A stretch of DNA of 64,000 nucleotides, taken from an uncultured Planctomycetaceae bacterium (lineage in GTDB: Bacteria; Planctomycetota; Planctomycetia; Planctomycetales; Planctomycetaceae). The translations under genes and the position numbers were made by a program. The notes under the pieces are model-generated. The model was not told where the DNA came from and did no database searches. It was given only the letters and a program-made list of their open reading frames with translations. Position 1 is the stretch's first letter; each line of letters starts with the position of its first letter. Below are positions 34,421 through 42,573 of this stretch, piece after piece. Location: positions 57,481 to 121,480 of the forward strand of contig CAIOKE010000119.1 in assembly GCA_903858815.1 (NCBI GenBank), in the 5' to 3' direction.

Positions 34421-35860
34421 TCAGTGATTATGCCCAGCATGCGGATCGACTGGGGCTGTCTGGCCACGCAGTGCCATCAGCAATTGAGCCGCGGATCTGC
34501 CGGCCACGACATCACCAGGAAACAGACATCCATCGTCGGCGATAACAACGTCACGGCTGTCTGCATGCAGCACGTGCACTGCCACTCGCTCGAACAAACG
34601 ACCATTACGTCGGAACACCAGCCAGTCCGTCCCATCGCGAACGACAGCGGCAGCAGGCAGGACAATCTGGTCTGACCATTTCTCTGCGGGCACCATCAGT
34701 TCAAGTCGCTCACCCTGCAGATATTTCCACTCAACAATTCGCTGCCCGGACGAATTCAACTCATCCCGAACTCGTGGATTGGCCAGCTCCAGATAAAACG
34801 GCAGGATGCGGGTGACCGGATCGACCTCGAGGCCGATTCTCTGGATCTGCAGGCCGCTGAGACGTTCTTCATTGCTGCGACCAGGGAAGATCGCAACGGG
34901 CGACCAGCCTGCGTCCGCTGCCTGACTGAGTAAGGCCCGATCCTCGGCATATGCATGGCCTTCAATCAGCAGATCTTCGGGACAGGTCAGTGTGCCCAGT
35001 GGCGTTCCGGCTTCCACCGCCTCGCCTTTATCCACTTCCAGATGCTCAAGGACCAGAACCTGCTGGTCGACTGAGGGCCTATCTTCGATTGTTTTGGGGG
35101 CACCGTGTGAGTGATCCTGCAGTGATGGAGCGACCACTTGCAGGCTGCGCAGCAGGCGCCGTTCGGTGGCGATACCGTCAACCTGCTCGTCTGTCAGACC
35201 GTGCAGTCGCAGGGCCTCGGCCTGTGCTCGCAGCAGTGCCTGCAGCCGATCGCGTGCATAACGACGCTCCAGCAGCGTGCGAGCCGATAACGCGCCTGTC
35301 TCTGCAATCGCCTCCAGTCGCGTGATCTCGCGCGACTCAACTTCCAGTTCACCCAGGGTTTGCAGAAACTGAGTCTGAGCTGTGACCAGTTCTTCATGAG
35401 TCAGTCGAATCTCGAACAGAACGGTCCCGGGGACAACGGCCTCACCGGGAAGGACGTGGATCTGAGTGACGACTCCGGTGAGTGGCGCCGAGATATGCAG
35501 CCTCGTACGTCCCGGACGTTCCACAACCACCGCGGGAATCGTGACGGATCGGAAAAACGTTGCACGACTGATCGTCAGCAGTGTCTGCGAGTCGAGGCCA
35601 AGATTCTTCATGGCGGTTGCCGACAGATCAACAGAGTCAATCGGTCCGCCTGGCTCGTCATGGGGTGCCTCACCATGGTCGTGCTTGTCGGTGCTCTGCG
35701 GTGGAGCTGCACCTTTGTCTGCGACCATACCAGTGAATTGTGTGATCAGCCGCTGACGCAGATCGGGAAGCACCATGCTGCTGATACCCAGCGCAGATAA
35801 CAGCAGCAGGAACCCCAAAGTCAGTGATCGTCGCAGCGATCCGGGCTGGACTGTATTCAT
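34421..35860 (-). CDS. RND periplasmic adaptor (CusB/HlyD-like) with His-rich ends
   Basis: The 479-residue protein has an N-terminal membrane anchor (about 10-32), then a His/Asp-rich stretch (DKHDHGEAPHDEPGG, 58-72). The lipoyl/HlyD barrel region has TRLHISAPLTGVVTQIHVLPGEAV, followed by a coiled-coil hairpin (about 155-220) and the second lipoyl half (LEVDKGEAVEAGTPLGTL). The C-terminus ends in DPHAGHNH, a second possible metal site. It links the pump to an outer-membrane channel. It lies about 62 bp before the permease on the same strand. Metal specificity cannot be deduced. Confidence 0.9.
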   Translation of the reverse strand: MNTVQPGSLRRSLTLGFLLLLSALGISSMVLPDLRQRLITQFTGMVADKGAAPPQSTDKHDHGEAPHDEPGGPIDSVDLSATAMKNLGLDSQTLLTISRATFFRSVTIPAVVVERPGRTRLHISAPLTGVVTQIHVLPGEAVVPGTVLFEIRLTHEELVTAQTQFLQTLGELEVESREITRLEAIAETGALSARTLLERRYARDRLQALLRAQAEALRLHGLTDEQVDGIATERRLLRSLQVVAPSLQDHSHGAPKTIEDRPSVDQQVLVLEHLEVDKGEAVEAGTPLGTLTCPEDLLIEGHAYAEDRALLSQAADAGWSPVAIFPGRSNEERLSGLQIQRIGLEVDPVTRILPFYLELANPRVRDELNSSGQRIVEWKYLQGERLELMVPAEKWSDQIVLPAAAVVRDGTDWLVFRRNGRLFERVAVHVLHADSRDVVIADDGCLFPGDVVAGRSAAQLLMALRGQTAPVDPHAGHNH

Positions 35861-36188
35861 GAGTGATCCAATCAGCAGAAGAAATGCATTCAGCCATTAT
35901 GCGAACAGAGAACAGGGAACGTGCGATTGCTGTTCCGCAGATCCTGCATCGTCCGTTGGCACAGGCTGACGTGTTGCCGGCAGACAGCATGCAGTGTTCG
36001 ACGGCAGGCACCGTCACTGTCGGTTTTGATGCTCAGGTCAGCAGGTTTTCCGAGCAATCCTGTTTGGACCCATGCGCTGCCTGCAACGGTGGTTTTGATC
36101 CGTACTCAGGCACGATTCAGGTCCCGAAACATCGATTGTCGGCAGCGCCAATCAGCGCACTGCGGACGACAACGACGGCAGCAACGGA
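35861..36188. other. Gap between the Cys/His-rich protein and the RND adaptor
   Basis: About 328 bp on the route of the - strand metal-efflux cluster. Several frames are open here but none has a signal, a family match or a convincing start. It may hold a promoter for the adaptor-permease pair. I see no clear operator. Confidence 0.4.
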
Positions 36189-36797
36189 TCAGAGTGTCCA
36201 GCTGCAGAGGCGGGCGCGCAAGGCAGGCGCACCCAGCGGGGTAATGAGTGGCAATGTTTGCCTGGAAAAATGCAGAACCACAGCATTGGCTGTCAGAACA
36301 GGCAACACGGATGGAACTGCCGTGGGACTGTAAAATGACGGTGCCTGCTGCTGATCGGTCCCTGAGCGAGTATCCACATAGAGGCACTGATCAGTACCAC
36401 AACCGTGGCATGGGTCTGCCTCGGGAACAACGGGTGGCGCTGTCGCAAGGGACAAATGTTGTCGTCCGGGCTTTAGCCCGGGCACAAACGTCTCGTCACT
36501 CTGAAAATCCCTGGTGTTTTTCGGGGGACAGGGCCGAGCAGCAATGCGTGGGCTGCCGTTGGGCCGTGGCATCTGCGTTGAGCGACTATCTGCGTGGCCT
36601 GTGGCGTTTTTGTTGTGAGAAACGCCACCGCAGCAGCGACCGCTGTGCCGTCCAGCGAAATGACTGACAAACTGGTTTTTGCGGAAATGGGCAGTTTGCG
36701 GGGGTTCGGGTGAGTGGCCATGATGCAGGCAGCATCCAATGACGGCATGAGCCGTAATGGAGATCAGCAGCAGCAGTGTGGAAAGCAGTTGCAGCAC
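36189..36797 (-). CDS. Exported Cys/His-rich small protein upstream of the RND pair
   Basis: A 202-residue frame starting at GTG 36797. Residues 1-18 are a clear signal peptide (LLSTLLLLISITAHAV), followed at once by IGCCLHHGH, a dense Cys/His cluster. More Cys/His pairs come later (GRCCGGVSHNKN and DPCHGCGTDQC). I recall similar AHAV-GCC-HH starts beside planctomycete metal RND genes, which supports the gene, but this is memory rather than a search. A perfect palindrome at 36466-36481 lies within the frame, so the middle may be a repeat insertion and only the ends conserved. Suggested role: periplasmic metal binding. Confidence 0.55.
   Translation of the reverse strand: MLQLLSTLLLLISITAHAVIGCCLHHGHSPEPPQTAHFRKNQFVSHFAGRHSGRCCGGVSHNKNATGHADSRSTQMPRPNGSPRIAARPCPPKNTRDFQSDETFVPGLKPGRQHLSLATAPPVVPEADPCHGCGTDQCLYVDTRSGTDQQQAPSFYSPTAVPSVLPVLTANAVVLHFSRQTLPLITPLGAPALRARLCSWTL
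36466..36481. repeat. Short perfect palindrome CCGGGCTTTAGCCCGG
   Basis: A seven-base inverted repeat with a TT centre, extended by flanking bases. It lies inside the frame of the Cys/His-rich protein, where it encodes GLKPG. Short palindromes of this kind are often dispersed in planctomycete genomes; only this exact copy was noticed here. Confidence 0.6.
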
Positions 36798-36886
36798 GTT
36801 GGCAGTCTTCGAAAAATCAGCGAGGCACTATCGCCACCCTGAATAAAGACGTTTGTCTGCAGAAAGTCAACAGGAAACCAGTGGTT

Positions 36887-38707
36887 TCAGGGCGATTTGC
36901 CTGACTGTGGAAGGCCCCAGCCCGAACGACGACGAATTTCCCTCAGATCCAGCGGTCCTTCTCGGCTGAGCAGTGGCCACAACGCGGGGTCCGCAAGGAC
37001 TTCTGTGGTGGATTTCCACTGCCCATCCAACAGGATCTTTTCGTAAATCAGCCGCACTCCGTGGCTGTAGTCAACATAGCTGTCACTGTGGCCAACGTAC
37101 AGCGGTTGAATTGGCAGACCGTCTGCTTCATGCCAGCCGTACAGTGCGGTGCGACCTCGTTTCTCCAGCAGTCGTCGACTGATCACCAAATCCTTTTTCA
37201 GGCCTGCCAACAACCTTTCATCAGTGGTTGCTGCCAGCAGCTGTGTGCGAATCAGGTCTTCATGTTGCCGCAGTGTTGCCAGCGACTCCCGCTGTTCCGT
37301 CAGGGGCTGCGGTTGCAGAACTGTGGTTGCGGCATCCAGCAGGTTGTCCGACAGGCAGGGGGTGAGCAGTTGACAGTGAAGAGTCTGAGCCAGCAGGTCT
37401 GCGGTACCCACAGACAACGCCACACGAATCGAATCCGTGGGACTACCAACCGCGATGCAGTCCTGAGTTGCAAAAAGGATGGCTGTGAGTGTTGAGCCTT
37501 GCGGGGAAACAGCAGAAATCTGCACGGGCGTCAGTTGTCGCAGTCTCTCGGGCACATTGCCCGCCTGAATCTCCTGCAGCAGAACTCGTTCACGCTCGGC
37601 ATAAGATAAGCTCGAGAGGCTGTCGAATAGCTGGCTGCCACTGCGAGCCTGCAAAGCTCGTGGTGGTAATGGCAGACTCGGGCAGGACAGGTCGGCGGGC
37701 AAATCAGCGATTGCCGGCTGCAGGGGAACCTGGACAGGTTGCTGCGAAATGAGGTGTGAGTAGTCACGGGGTTGCTGCAGTTTCTGCCATGTGTCGGGCA
37801 GCCCGGGATCGGCAGCAAGCGAGCAGATCAGCCCGTTCATATCACCCACCAGGGCCGTATGCAGAATTGTATTCTGCGGGTTGGTATGCAGCAGCAACTG
37901 GATCTGTCCGTTCAGTGCTGCCAGTCGGCGAAACGGGCCCTCGGCATGTTCCTGAAACGGGAAGTTGTCCGAAAACGCCGCCTGCATCCGTTCGGTGGCC
38001 CGCCACGTACCACCGTGATCACTGACGACTCGACGCCCATTCAATTCCACCAGACGATCGTCGTATGCGAGGCTCAGCAGAGAGTTGCGTGGGTCAGCCT
38101 GCAGCCATTGCCTGATGGGTGAGGCGTGCACGCTGCTGTCCCACGAATAGCTGGCATCCAGAAACACGAATCGCCGAATCCATTGAGGGACTGTTCCGGC
38201 GGCAATCGTTCGCAGCAGAAACGCCCCGCCACCACTGTGTCCGCACATGACGACATCAGCAGCCTCGGTCTGACTGCGCAGGTAGCTGACAAGTCGCATG
38301 ACGAGGTGGCTCGCTGCCGGCTGCTGTCCGAGAAATGCTGGCCAGCTGCGCCCCGGTGCCTCCAGTACCGCCAGCGACAGACTGACTTCCGGACGCAGCT
38401 GTCGCACTCGGCGAATCTGGGCTGCGACGTGCTGAATGTCGAAACGCCATGCGGATGCATCGACCGGCTGGCAACCCAGCGTCTGTTCAATCGAGTTGCC
38501 ATTGGGAGCAGCATAGATCACCAGTGTCCGAGCACGCTGGTCGGGCAGCGGCGAATCAACGTACAGGCGACATCCATCCGGCAGCGTTCGCCACCAGACG
38601 GCGGATGTTTCCTGCGCAACGGCGAAGGACGCTGGGGTGCTGCACAGGGATACCAGCAGCAGTGACATCAGCAAAAAGTGTTTCGATTTGATTGACAGCG
38701 TGGGCAT
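36887..38707 (-). CDS. Exported alpha/beta-hydrolase-like protein with unassigned C-terminal domain
   Basis: The 606-residue protein has a signal peptide (1-31, ending AVAQ). The first half looks like an alpha/beta hydrolase: RTLVIYAAPNGNS, then the nucleophile elbow CGHSGGGAFLL (about residues 155-165), VFLDASYSWD for the acid region and HTNPQNTILHT. A linker of about 70 residues follows. The last ~220 residues hold SPQGSTLTAILFATQDCIAVGS and ALYGWHEADGLPIQPLYVGHSDSYVDYSHGVRL (positions about 530-562), the latter with several His/Asp/Tyr that could be an active or binding site. I do not recognise this second domain. Orphan gene; substrate unknown. Confidence 0.7.
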   Translation of the reverse strand: MPTLSIKSKHFLLMSLLLVSLCSTPASFAVAQETSAVWWRTLPDGCRLYVDSPLPDQRARTLVIYAAPNGNSIEQTLGCQPVDASAWRFDIQHVAAQIRRVRQLRPEVSLSLAVLEAPGRSWPAFLGQQPAASHLVMRLVSYLRSQTEAADVVMCGHSGGGAFLLRTIAAGTVPQWIRRFVFLDASYSWDSSVHASPIRQWLQADPRNSLLSLAYDDRLVELNGRRVVSDHGGTWRATERMQAAFSDNFPFQEHAEGPFRRLAALNGQIQLLLHTNPQNTILHTALVGDMNGLICSLAADPGLPDTWQKLQQPRDYSHLISQQPVQVPLQPAIADLPADLSCPSLPLPPRALQARSGSQLFDSLSSLSYAERERVLLQEIQAGNVPERLRQLTPVQISAVSPQGSTLTAILFATQDCIAVGSPTDSIRVALSVGTADLLAQTLHCQLLTPCLSDNLLDAATTVLQPQPLTEQRESLATLRQHEDLIRTQLLAATTDERLLAGLKKDLVISRRLLEKRGRTALYGWHEADGLPIQPLYVGHSDSYVDYSHGVRLIYEKILLDGQWKSTTEVLADPALWPLLSREGPLDLREIRRRSGWGLPQSGKSP

Positions 38708-39014
38708 CGACGGAACCCGGTGGAGCGATCAGGCGGCAACGGGACAGCCGTCTGCCGAGGAAACTGCGGGACCGAGAGTCCCGGATCATCTGACGGTCAT
38801 TGTGCAGCCTTCGGACTGAACTGGCAACTGCGGTCATGGCAGAGCAGTCCGGCGGGTGGGTATTTCGGGGTCGGTTGTACGGCAGTGTTTCCCGGTTTCT
38901 GAATTCCGGCAGGATTTTGGCGTCCTGCTGGAGTTTTCTGGCCTTTACCAGCAGACCCGCTGATCGCGGAATCACTCAGTACTCAGAAAGACCGCAGAAC
39001 AAGGATCTGTCACC
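38708..39014. other. Divergent intergenic region
   Basis: About 307 bp between the alpha/beta-hydrolase-like gene and the subtilase. It should contain both promoters. No small gene, repeat or clear promoter was recognised. Confidence 0.5.
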
Positions 39015-40517
39015 ATGATTTCTCTTCGCTGGCCGATGCTGCTGGCTGCCGCTCTGGCCTTGCAGGCCATTTACGTCAATGCCGCGGACAATGCTCCCGG
39101 AATTCCAGTGCTGATTCGTTTCGATCAGGCTCCGGGGCAGGCTGAGGCGGATCTCGTCTCTGCTCATGGTGGCACTGTGACTCAGCAGTTTCGCATCGTC
39201 CCGGCGATGGCTGCCAGAATACCGGCTCCAGCACTTGCGGGGCTGCAGAATGCTCGCGGAATTGCGGCGGTCGAGGCGGATGGGCAGGTGCAGGCTCATG
39301 GTGAATATGATGTCGTCTGGGGTGTCAACCGTGTGAAAGCTCCGGTTGTGCATTCTGGTGCGTGGGCCGGGGCTACTCCGATTCCCCTTCGCGGCACTGG
39401 AATTCGCGTGGCGGTGATGGATACGGGAGTGGATTACACTCACCCGGATCTGTGGGCCAACTATCGTGGTGGTTACGACTTCGTCAATAACGACTCAGAT
39501 CCGCGGGACGACCAGGGGCATGGAACTCATGTTTCTGGAACCATCGCTGCACTGATCGACGGTGCCGGCGTGGTCGGCGTGGCTCCGGAGGTCGATCTGT
39601 ACGCAGTCAAGGTGCTCAGTTCTTCGGGCAGTGGAGCATGGTCATCGATTATCTCCGGACTCGACTGGTGCGTGGCCAATGGCATGCAGGTTGTGAATCT
39701 CAGTCTGGGTTCCAGCACGGATCCCGGGACCACAGTCAAGGCGGCCTTCGACAACGCCTATGCTTCCGGTCTGGTGGTTGTGGCATCTGCCGGAAACTCG
39801 GGAGCCGGGGCCGATACTGTCGGCTACCCCGCGCACTACGATTCGGTGATTGCCGTCGGCTCCACAACCAGCAGTGATACGCTGTCCAGTTTTTCCAGTA
39901 CGGGATCGACTGTGGAAGTGGCTGCTCCCGGGTCATCGATTTATTCAACTCTGAATGGCGGTGGCTGGGGGACGATGAGTGGTACCTCCATGGCCTCTCC
40001 TCATGCCACGGGTGTTATGGCTCTGATCCTTGCGGCCGGGATCGAAGATGCGGACGGCAATGGTCGTCGCAACAACGAAGCTCGCTGGGTGCTGCAGTCC
40101 ACCTGTCTGGACCTTGGAACAACTGGTCGTGATAACTCCTTCGGTTTCGGTCTGATTGATGCCGAGGCGGCTGTGCTGCTGGCGTACAATTCGGGAGGCA
40201 GCCCGCCACCACCGGCTCCGATCTTCAACGCCCCGTCAAATCTTGTCGGAACCGTCAATGGCTCAACTGTGAATCTCAGTTGGCTCGACAACTCCAACGT
40301 GGAAACGGGATTTGAACTGCAGTACGGATTGAAATCGAAGAACTCAATCACGTGGTACCCGTCGACAATGCTGCCGGTCGATGCGACAAGTACTGCAGTC
40401 ACCGTGGCCAACGGAACATGGCGGTTTCGAATTCGTGCGGTGAATGGTACGGCAACAACACTGTGGTCAAACACTGTTGATCTGACAACCGGAAGCAAGG
40501 CAGGCCCCAAACGCTGA
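39015..40517 (+). CDS. Secreted subtilase (S8) with C-terminal fibronectin type III-like domain
   Basis: The 500-residue serine protease has a signal peptide (1-24), an inhibitor-like propeptide (about 30-95, IPVLIRFDQAPGQAEADLVS) and a complete S8 domain. The catalytic triad is Asp136 (AVMDTGVDYTHPDL), His169 (GHGTHVSGT) and Ser325 (SGTSMASPH); Asn261 (SAGNSG) is the oxyanion residue. After a short Pro-rich linker (GGSPPPPAP) comes a fibronectin-like beta domain (about 408-492; NLVGTVNGSTVNLSWLDNSN). It is an intact enzyme acting outside the cytoplasm. It stands alone with its own terminator. Confidence 0.93.
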   Translation: MISLRWPMLLAAALALQAIYVNAADNAPGIPVLIRFDQAPGQAEADLVSAHGGTVTQQFRIVPAMAARIPAPALAGLQNARGIAAVEADGQVQAHGEYDVVWGVNRVKAPVVHSGAWAGATPIPLRGTGIRVAVMDTGVDYTHPDLWANYRGGYDFVNNDSDPRDDQGHGTHVSGTIAALIDGAGVVGVAPEVDLYAVKVLSSSGSGAWSSIISGLDWCVANGMQVVNLSLGSSTDPGTTVKAAFDNAYASGLVVVASAGNSGAGADTVGYPAHYDSVIAVGSTTSSDTLSSFSSTGSTVEVAAPGSSIYSTLNGGGWGTMSGTSMASPHATGVMALILAAGIEDADGNGRRNNEARWVLQSTCLDLGTTGRDNSFGFGLIDAEAAVLLAYNSGGSPPPPAPIFNAPSNLVGTVNGSTVNLSWLDNSNVETGFELQYGLKSKNSITWYPSTMLPVDATSTAVTVANGTWRFRIRAVNGTATTLWSNTVDLTTGSKAGPKR

Positions 40518-40551
40518 AGGCGGTCGCCGTCATTGTCCTGAAACAGGATTG

Positions 40552-40585
40552 AAACACGCTGTCGGTCACCGACAGCGTGTTTTTT
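40552..40585 (+). terminator. Intrinsic terminator after the subtilase
   Basis: AAACACGCTGTCGGT (40552-40566) is the exact reverse complement of ACCGACAGCGTGTTT (40568-40582), with a tight loop around the central C. It runs into a T tract ending at 40585. It lies 35 bp after the stop codon. Confidence 0.93.
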
Positions 40586-40602
40586 GGATCAAGTAAGAAT
40601 TA

Positions 40603-41253
40603 TGTGTGCAGCTGCAGCTTGCAGTTTAACAGGGTTGGCGAAAACTCGCGGGATACTGCGTCGATGACGGGAAGAGCACAACCGTTCAGACGCCAATGAC
40701 AACACGCGTCAGCTTCCTGCCCTCGGACCACCGAGCACCAGCTCGGTGACGATGGGGAGTATCCCCTTTGCTGAGCGGTGATCAGCTCACAGAATGGCTG
40801 AGCGACGGGCAAACGTGCGGCGCGCCTTTGTGTGTGGCAAAGGTGGCCGGGCAGGAATGCCCGGGCTACGGTTGTGGGCGAGCAACGAAAACTGAACAGT
40901 GGCAATTGACTTCGGCGCGGCAGGAGCCTCGCCCTCCCGAGGGGGAACGCTCCCCGGGGCCACCGAGCACCAACTCGGTGCCGACGGGGAGTATCCCCTT
41001 TGCTGAGTGGTGATCAGCTCACGGAATGGCTGAGCGACGGGCAAACGTGCGGCGCGCCTTTGTGTGTGGAACAGGTGGCCGGGCAGGAATGTCCGGGCTA
41101 CGGTTGATGGCGAGCAACGAAAACTGAACAGTGACGATTGACTTCGGCGCGGCAGGAGCCTCGCCCTCCCGAGGGGGGACTTCCCTGACAACCGGACAAT
41201 GGTGTCTTTTGGCGGTCAAGAATCACCAATACTCAGATGGCACAGCAACACCG
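40603..41253. repeat. Interspersed composite repeat, copy B, with tandem duplication
   Basis: Homologous to 30081-30523 in the same module order. Here the middle part is duplicated: units of about 232 bp begin at 40728 and 40960, nearly identical. Each holds ACCGAGCACCA(G/A)CTCGGT (first at 40730-40747), TTTGCTGAG.GGTGATCAGCTCAC, GGGCAAACGTGCGGCGCGCC, CCGGGCAGGAATGCCCGG (40847-40864, perfect stem with GGAA loop) and GGCAGGAGCCTCGCCCTCCCGAGG. The last module and the ACCGAGC hairpin are also the building blocks of the tandem array at 63603-64000. No transposase or coding capacity is seen. Confidence 0.85.
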
Positions 41254-41289
41254 TGCATCACTTCAGGCAGAGCCGTTTTTTATTCGTCA

Positions 41290-42318
41290 TCAGCGTTTGC
41301 GGTCTGCCTGCCACGCTGCGGCCAGCTGCAGCAGTGTGTCGCGACTTGTCCGCGGCAACAGCATGGTTCGGACTGAAAATGCATAACGTTGATTGACGAC
41401 CGGATTACGAATCAGGAATTGAAAATCCCACGCAGGATTATGGCTTTGGCGAGCTGAATTGAAGCCCCCACCGCTGGGTGAATGTGTCAAACGAATTCCC
41501 TCAGTCCGATCGAAGATCACCAGCCACGTCAACTGATCGAAATGACCGTAAAACAGGGGCTGACTCATCCGCTGTGGCGAGAAGTTGCGGAACAGCGCCG
41601 TTCTCTTATCCGCGTCAAACAACGCTGTGTATTGATCGTCCCTGTGCAGCACTGTGCTCTGATCGTTGTGAAACTGAGTGCATAGCTGACTCCAACCGTC
41701 GGCTTGCCCCGCCGGGCCGCCGCGAAAATACATCGAGCGATCTTCGGGCGCATTGATATAGCTGGCCCAGAACATGGACAGATAGCCGTGCGGGAACCTG
41801 TTCTGACGCGGCCAGCATTCAAAATGGAAATCAAGGATACCACCGGGACGCAGCTCGAACTGTGTGCGACTTTCCAGCCCGGTATGTGGCGTTGGTGGCT
41901 GATGCAGTTCACAGCTCTGGTCACTGGTCTGTTTGACAGTCATCGCAGCCCGCCGTGGCTCGAAGAATACGGCGTCATCATCCAGCGTGGTCCCATTCAC
42001 AATGTGTTCAAGATTCAGGCCGGAGATTCCCGGGACAAACAGGCTGCGATCGGCCGCCGCATGCTGCAGGCTCCAGACTCCGTTATAGCCGGGACGCTGA
42101 GTGTCGGTACCTGAATTATCACCAATCACAGCGGTCAGTTCCCCCGCCTGCAGTCTGATGCCACCGTTCGTCGCTGCCTCAGGCGACGCGTTGTGAAAAC
42201 CTGTGATCGCTCCTCCACTGGCCCCGCCACACAAACCGGCGGATGCCAGTGCCGTGCGCAGCGGCGTCGAAAACAGCCAGTGACGACGACTGAGATCTGC
42301 AGAACGGATGCTGGACAT
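41290..42318 (-). CDS. Exported protein of unknown function (Tat-type signal)
   Basis: The 342-residue protein opens with DLSRRHWLFSTPLRTALASAG, a Tat-like signal. The mature part starts with LQAGELTAVIGDNSG and contains YNGVWSLQHA, LNLEHIVNGT, EPRRAAMTVK, DFHFECWPRQNRFPHGYLSMFWASYINAPEDRSMYFRG and FQFLIRNPVVNQRYAFSVR. It reads as an all-beta protein with many aromatics and could be a carbohydrate-binding or mutarotase-like fold. The phrase YINAPEDRSMYF looks like a family signature, but I cannot name the family. The gene begins next to repeat copy B and is divergent from the sulfatase cluster. Confidence 0.7.
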   Translation of the reverse strand: MSSIRSADLSRRHWLFSTPLRTALASAGLCGGASGGAITGFHNASPEAATNGGIRLQAGELTAVIGDNSGTDTQRPGYNGVWSLQHAAADRSLFVPGISGLNLEHIVNGTTLDDDAVFFEPRRAAMTVKQTSDQSCELHQPPTPHTGLESRTQFELRPGGILDFHFECWPRQNRFPHGYLSMFWASYINAPEDRSMYFRGGPAGQADGWSQLCTQFHNDQSTVLHRDDQYTALFDADKRTALFRNFSPQRMSQPLFYGHFDQLTWLVIFDRTEGIRLTHSPSGGGFNSARQSHNPAWDFQFLIRNPVVNQRYAFSVRTMLLPRTSRDTLLQLAAAWQADRKR

Positions 42319-42573
42319 CAGGCACTCTCCTCGTGGGCTATGGAACAGGCTGCTTGCGGAATTGCACCGCCGGATTGAAGCAGATCAAGGTCGGATTGCC
42401 CAACGAGCGAGCAGGTGTGACGCTCTGCGGTGGGCAGAGCGATTTGGAAGTCGTGCAGTAGCGCGGCTGCGGGGCTCAGGTTGACATCGAAAATGGCGTC
42501 CTTGTAGAAAAGGACAGCCGGGAGTATGCTGAAAACAGGCGTGTGCAGCTGAATATCTCCCGGATGTCACCGT

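Noticed and set aside
35863..36333. 156-codon open frame on the + strand opposite the metal-efflux genes
   Set aside because: No signal, domain or plausible ribosome binding site; overlaps the Cys/His-rich protein frame on the other strand.
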